Source: CALVZT01 sp964368755
Lineage (GTDB): Bacteria; Bacillota; Clostridia; Christensenellales; UBA1242
Length of the DNA: 15,113 nucleotides
NCBI GenBank assembly: GCA_964368755.1
Contig: CAYJCR010000015.1
Span: 1-15,113 of the forward strand
Direction: 5' to 3'
Of this stretch, positions 13,155-15,113 are shown one piece after another. Both the position numbers and the translations under genes were made by a program. How positions within the stretch are numbered: position 1 is the first letter of the stretch; each line of letters starts with the position of its first letter. The notes under the pieces were generated by a model. The model did no database searches. It was not told the origin of the DNA and saw nothing but the letters and a program-made list of their open reading frames with translations.

Positions 13155-14117
13155 ATGAAACTATCTATATCTGATAGAGAATACCTTTTGAAAAAAGGTT
13201 ATGATATACGGGATATTTTGACTCGAGTAGGCTATGGCGAGCATGCTCAAGTATATGATTGGCTTGATGGATGTGAATATCCACAACACGTGTTATTGTA
13301 TTCTATGGAATATAGAAAGAAAGAACTGGACAATTTGATATCGACAACTCATGAACTTGCTTACAGGAATGTTAATCTACCAAAAGTACATGACTATATG
13401 CCACTTAGCTATTGGACTTCAGAAGATATCTATAAGAGAGAATTGGCAAAATGTCCTGTTATCTGTCCAGAAGAGATTGACGGCACTATTGATACTATTG
13501 TGGTACTCGAAGATAAGATTGAGGGGCCAACTTTAAGAGATTGCTCGCGTGATAAATGTATGTTGCTCAATATGCCTAATAGTAGTTATAAGAAATTGTT
13601 CGAAGATGCATATCATATGATCAATGCGGGAATACGATTGGATTTGAATAGAAGTGCGAATATAAAAGTATGTGATGACCAATTCTATTATCTCGACATA
13701 CATATGCCAGTTGATGGTGCAGATAAAAGAAAATATCTTACTTATAATACAGAAGTTGCATATGTAAACCTTATTGACTTGCTAGTAACAGGACAAAAAG
13801 GTGGGAGGTGGTACGAAGTACTGCTAGAAGATTGCCACAATATAGATAGTCAAGATGTATATGAAGCATGTGTAAGATCAAAAATGTATTACAAGGCAAG
13901 GCAGGCGTTGTCTTCTATAGACTTCGATATAGAGAATAGAGATAACGCACTAAGATTTCTTGATGCGACGTTGTATGCAAAACAAATATATCGTAATAAT
14001 AAGTTTTTGAAAGAATCAGATTACGAGATAGACGATGAAGTATTTGCAATTGATGAGCTTGGATTATCAACATCAACAGATGCTCCAGCACTTCCTTCAC
14101 AGGATCCATGTGAGTAA
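13155..14117 (+). CDS. Highly diverged kinase-like (pseudokinase?) protein
   Basis: I do not recognise a family with certainty for this 320-residue protein. Its landmarks fit a protein-kinase/aminoglycoside-phosphotransferase fold. The glycine-loop-like RVGYGEHAQVYDW (24-36) is followed by HVLLYSM, where VAIK would give Lys but Tyr50-like residues stand. E57 lies in the next helix, then LPKVHDYMP. A hinge-like VVLEDKIEGPTL (116-127) precedes a catalytic-loop-like RLDLNRSANIKV with D163 and N169, and YYLDIH with D181 at the DFG position. Spacing D+6 to N is one longer than usual. It may be inactive or bind a nucleotide in another way. The acidic, Ser/Pro-rich C-tail is probably disordered. It is a single-gene unit with a very strong promoter. 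Confidence 0.72.
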   Translation: MKLSISDREYLLKKGYDIRDILTRVGYGEHAQVYDWLDGCEYPQHVLLYSMEYRKKELDNLISTTHELAYRNVNLPKVHDYMPLSYWTSEDIYKRELAKCPVICPEEIDGTIDTIVVLEDKIEGPTLRDCSRDKCMLLNMPNSSYKKLFEDAYHMINAGIRLDLNRSANIKVCDDQFYYLDIHMPVDGADKRKYLTYNTEVAYVNLIDLLVTGQKGGRWYEVLLEDCHNIDSQDVYEACVRSKMYYKARQALSSIDFDIENRDNALRFLDATLYAKQIYRNNKFLKESDYEIDDEVFAIDELGLSTSTDAPALPSQDPCE

Positions 14118-14120
14118 TAA

Positions 14121-14168
14121 TTTGATAAAAGAGCAGTGTATTTATTATACTACTCTTTTTTTGTCAAA
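14121..14168 (+). terminator. Intrinsic terminator after the kinase-like gene
   Basis: AAAAGAG-C-AGTGTA (14127-14140) pairs with TATACT-A-CTCTTTT (14146-14159), loop TTTAT, one C-A mismatch, then T to 14162. Outer arms TTTGA and TCAAA (14121-14125, 14164-14168) can extend the stem. Confidence 0.85.
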
Positions 14169-14187
14169 TGCCCAAATCGTATAAAAA

Positions 14188-14260
14188 GGCATCAAAAATG
14201 GTCAAAAAACAGGCGTTTTTATGGTCATTTTGCGAACACACGGCGAAGTGTTCGCATGCC
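14188..14260 (+). other. Folded element upstream of the rRNA promoter (three-way-junction-like)
   Basis: Outer arms GGCAT (14188-14192) and ATGCC (14256-14260) are complementary. Between them lie two hairpins. The first is CAAAAATG paired with CATTTTG (14193-14200, 14226-14232), enclosing AAAAAC-AGGC-GTTTTT (14205-14220). The second is GCGAACAC-8-GTGTTCGC (14232-14255). The element sits after the kinase-like gene terminator and just before the phased A-tracts. It could be a small RNA, a DNA cruciform or a remnant; no promoter for it is convincing. Confidence 0.4.
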
Positions 14261-14263
14261 CCG

Positions 14264-14333
14264 AAAAAAAGGTAAAAAAAACGAAAAAAATCTCAAAAAA
14301 GTTGTTGACACCAATATTTGGATATGATATTCT
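14264..14333 (+). promoter_or_regulatory. rRNA promoter with phased A-tracts (UP-like element)
   Basis: Four A-tracts (14264-14270, 14274-14281, 14284-14290, 14295-14300) have centres about 10 bp apart, giving a curved UP-like region. They lead directly into TTGACA (14305-14310), a 17-nt spacer and TATTCT (14328-14333). This layout is typical of strong, growth-rate-controlled rRNA promoters. The expected transcript start is near 14340. Confidence 0.8.
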
Positions 14334-14339
14334 AACACC

Positions 14340-14616
14340 GTCGCACGAATGAGTGAGGCAGGGCCGAGGGCCTTAAAATAGAACATTGACAACTGCATAA
14401 TTTATAATGACAAATATCTTTTATAACACACGTTAGTTTGAAATATAACTAACAACAAATTATATGAGTAATATGTATTTTCAATTAAACCATTAACAAA
14501 ATTTTTTAATGCTGTTAATAAATGCGAAAATTTACGTTGAGTCAAATCATAACAAGAAAAAAAACAAAAATTAGTCAAGACAAATTTGGATAGCAATATC
14601 CAAATGTCGACGATAC
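14340..14616 (+). other. 23S rRNA leader (spacer-like, no 16S or tRNA)
   Basis: About 277 nt of A/T-rich transcribed leader with no gene. AGAACATTGACAACTGCATA (about 14381-14400) resembles the ACATTGAAAACTGAATA segment seen in Clostridial rRNA leaders and 16S-23S spacers, linked to antitermination and processing. Hairpins lie at 14432-14453 (GTTAGTT/AACTAAC), 14492-14519 (ATTAACA/TGTTAAT) and 14584-14605 (ATTTGGATA/TATCCAAAT closed by a GCAA tetraloop). The last ends about 11 nt before the mature 23S 5' end and may guide processing. I see no tRNA and no 16S 3' end. Confidence 0.7.
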
Positions 14617-15113
14617 GATCAAGCTACAAAGAGCGTATGGTGGATGCCTTGGCACTTGGCGCCGAAGAAGGACGTGACAAGCTGCGAAAAGCTACGGGGA
14701 GTTGCAAATGAACTATGATCCGTAGATGTCCGAATGCGGAAACGCACTATGGTTAATCCCATAGTATCATTACAGGAATACATACTGTAATGAGGGGAAC
14801 CCGGAGAACTGAAACATCTTAGTACCCGGAGGAAAAGAAAGTAAATGAACGATTGCCTGAGTAGTGGTGAGCGAAAAGGTAAGAGCCCAAACCAGAGGTA
14901 GCAATATCTCTGGGGTTAGGACCCAATAAGGTAGGAAAGTTGATAGCCGAACATTGCTGGAAAGCAGGACAAAATAGAGTAATAGTCTCGTAGGCGAAAT
15001 CAATAATCCACTGTGGGTATCCAGAGTAGCACAGGACACGAGGAATCCGGTGTGAATATGGGAGGACCATCTCCTAAGGCTAAATACGACCAAGTGACCG
15101 ATAGTGTATAGTA
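14617..15113 (+). rRNA. rrl: 23S ribosomal RNA, 5' part (cut by the window end)
   Basis: From about 14617 the sequence follows the conserved bacterial 23S 5' domain: the landmark GGTGGATGCCTTGGCAC at 14639-14655, then GCCGAAGAAGGACGTGACAA, GATCCGTAGATGTCCGAATG, GGGGAACCCGGAGAACTGAA and AGTAGTGGTGAGCGAAA. About 497 of an expected 2,900 nt are present; the rest lies beyond the window. The 5' end is placed by comparison with the B. subtilis start and may be off by a few bases. Confidence 0.97.

Noticed and set aside
14340..14616. tRNA-Ile or tRNA-Ala in the leader before 23S
   Set aside because: No cloverleaf, T-loop GGTTCRA or acceptor pairing is present; the stretch is A/T-rich with simple hairpins only.
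14770..15093. Minus-strand ORFs of 107 and 83 residues
   Set aside because: They lie antisense inside the conserved 23S rRNA 5' domain and are chance open frames.

Overview
The window looks like chromosomal DNA from a low-GC, Gram-positive, probably anaerobic bacterium of the Clostridia type. The signs are A/T-rich sequence, strong AGGAGG-like ribosome binding sites, near-consensus TTGACA/TATAAT promoters, short hairpin-plus-U-run terminators, a T-box-like leader fragment, a rubrerythrin and an IspH enzyme. The species cannot be named from this sequence. I see no transposase, integrase, CRISPR array or tRNA gene.

Layout. 1-336: a fragment carrying the 3' part of a T-box-like leader followed by a run of small hairpins and a doubtful 41-residue ORF. 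421-2079: a two-gene operon (RimL-type acetyltransferase and TIM-barrel amidohydrolase). 2143-3435: a self-regulated zinc/heavy-metal efflux operon, made of a SmtB/CadC-type ArsR repressor and a CDF transporter, with a SmtB-like operator inside the promoter. 3544-4059: a four-helix membrane protein. 4179-4595: a small P-loop protein with a probable frameshifted end. 4643-5530: IspH. 5668-6455: a membrane-anchored glycerophosphodiester phosphodiesterase split by a frameshift. 6534-7124 (-): rubrerythrin. 7260-8755: a double-GNAT gene overlapping a metallo-beta-lactamase (MBL) fold gene. 8790-10298 (-): a tight operon of two degenerate histidine-phosphatase-like proteins flanking a small P-loop kinase. 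10480-13023: a membrane GT2 glycosyltransferase with an MBL-GNAT fusion protein. 13155-14117: a highly diverged kinase-like protein. 14188-14616: a folded element, phased A-tracts, a strong promoter and an rRNA-type leader. 14617 to the end: the 5' part of a 23S rRNA gene.

Most units are small housekeeping or stress operons, each with its own promoter and terminator. The metal operon is the clearest regulatory circuit. Where promoters can be read, most predicted 5' leaders are only about 14-23 nt.

The points most worth a second look are these. The 23S gene appears to have its own promoter, with no 16S or tRNA gene immediately upstream. The histidine-phosphatase pair has lost different catalytic residues in each member. 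MBL and GNAT domains are coupled twice, once as overlapping genes and once as a fusion. The kinase-like protein has lost its ATP-binding lysine. Two genes appear broken by single-base deletions in homopolymers, which could be sequencing error.
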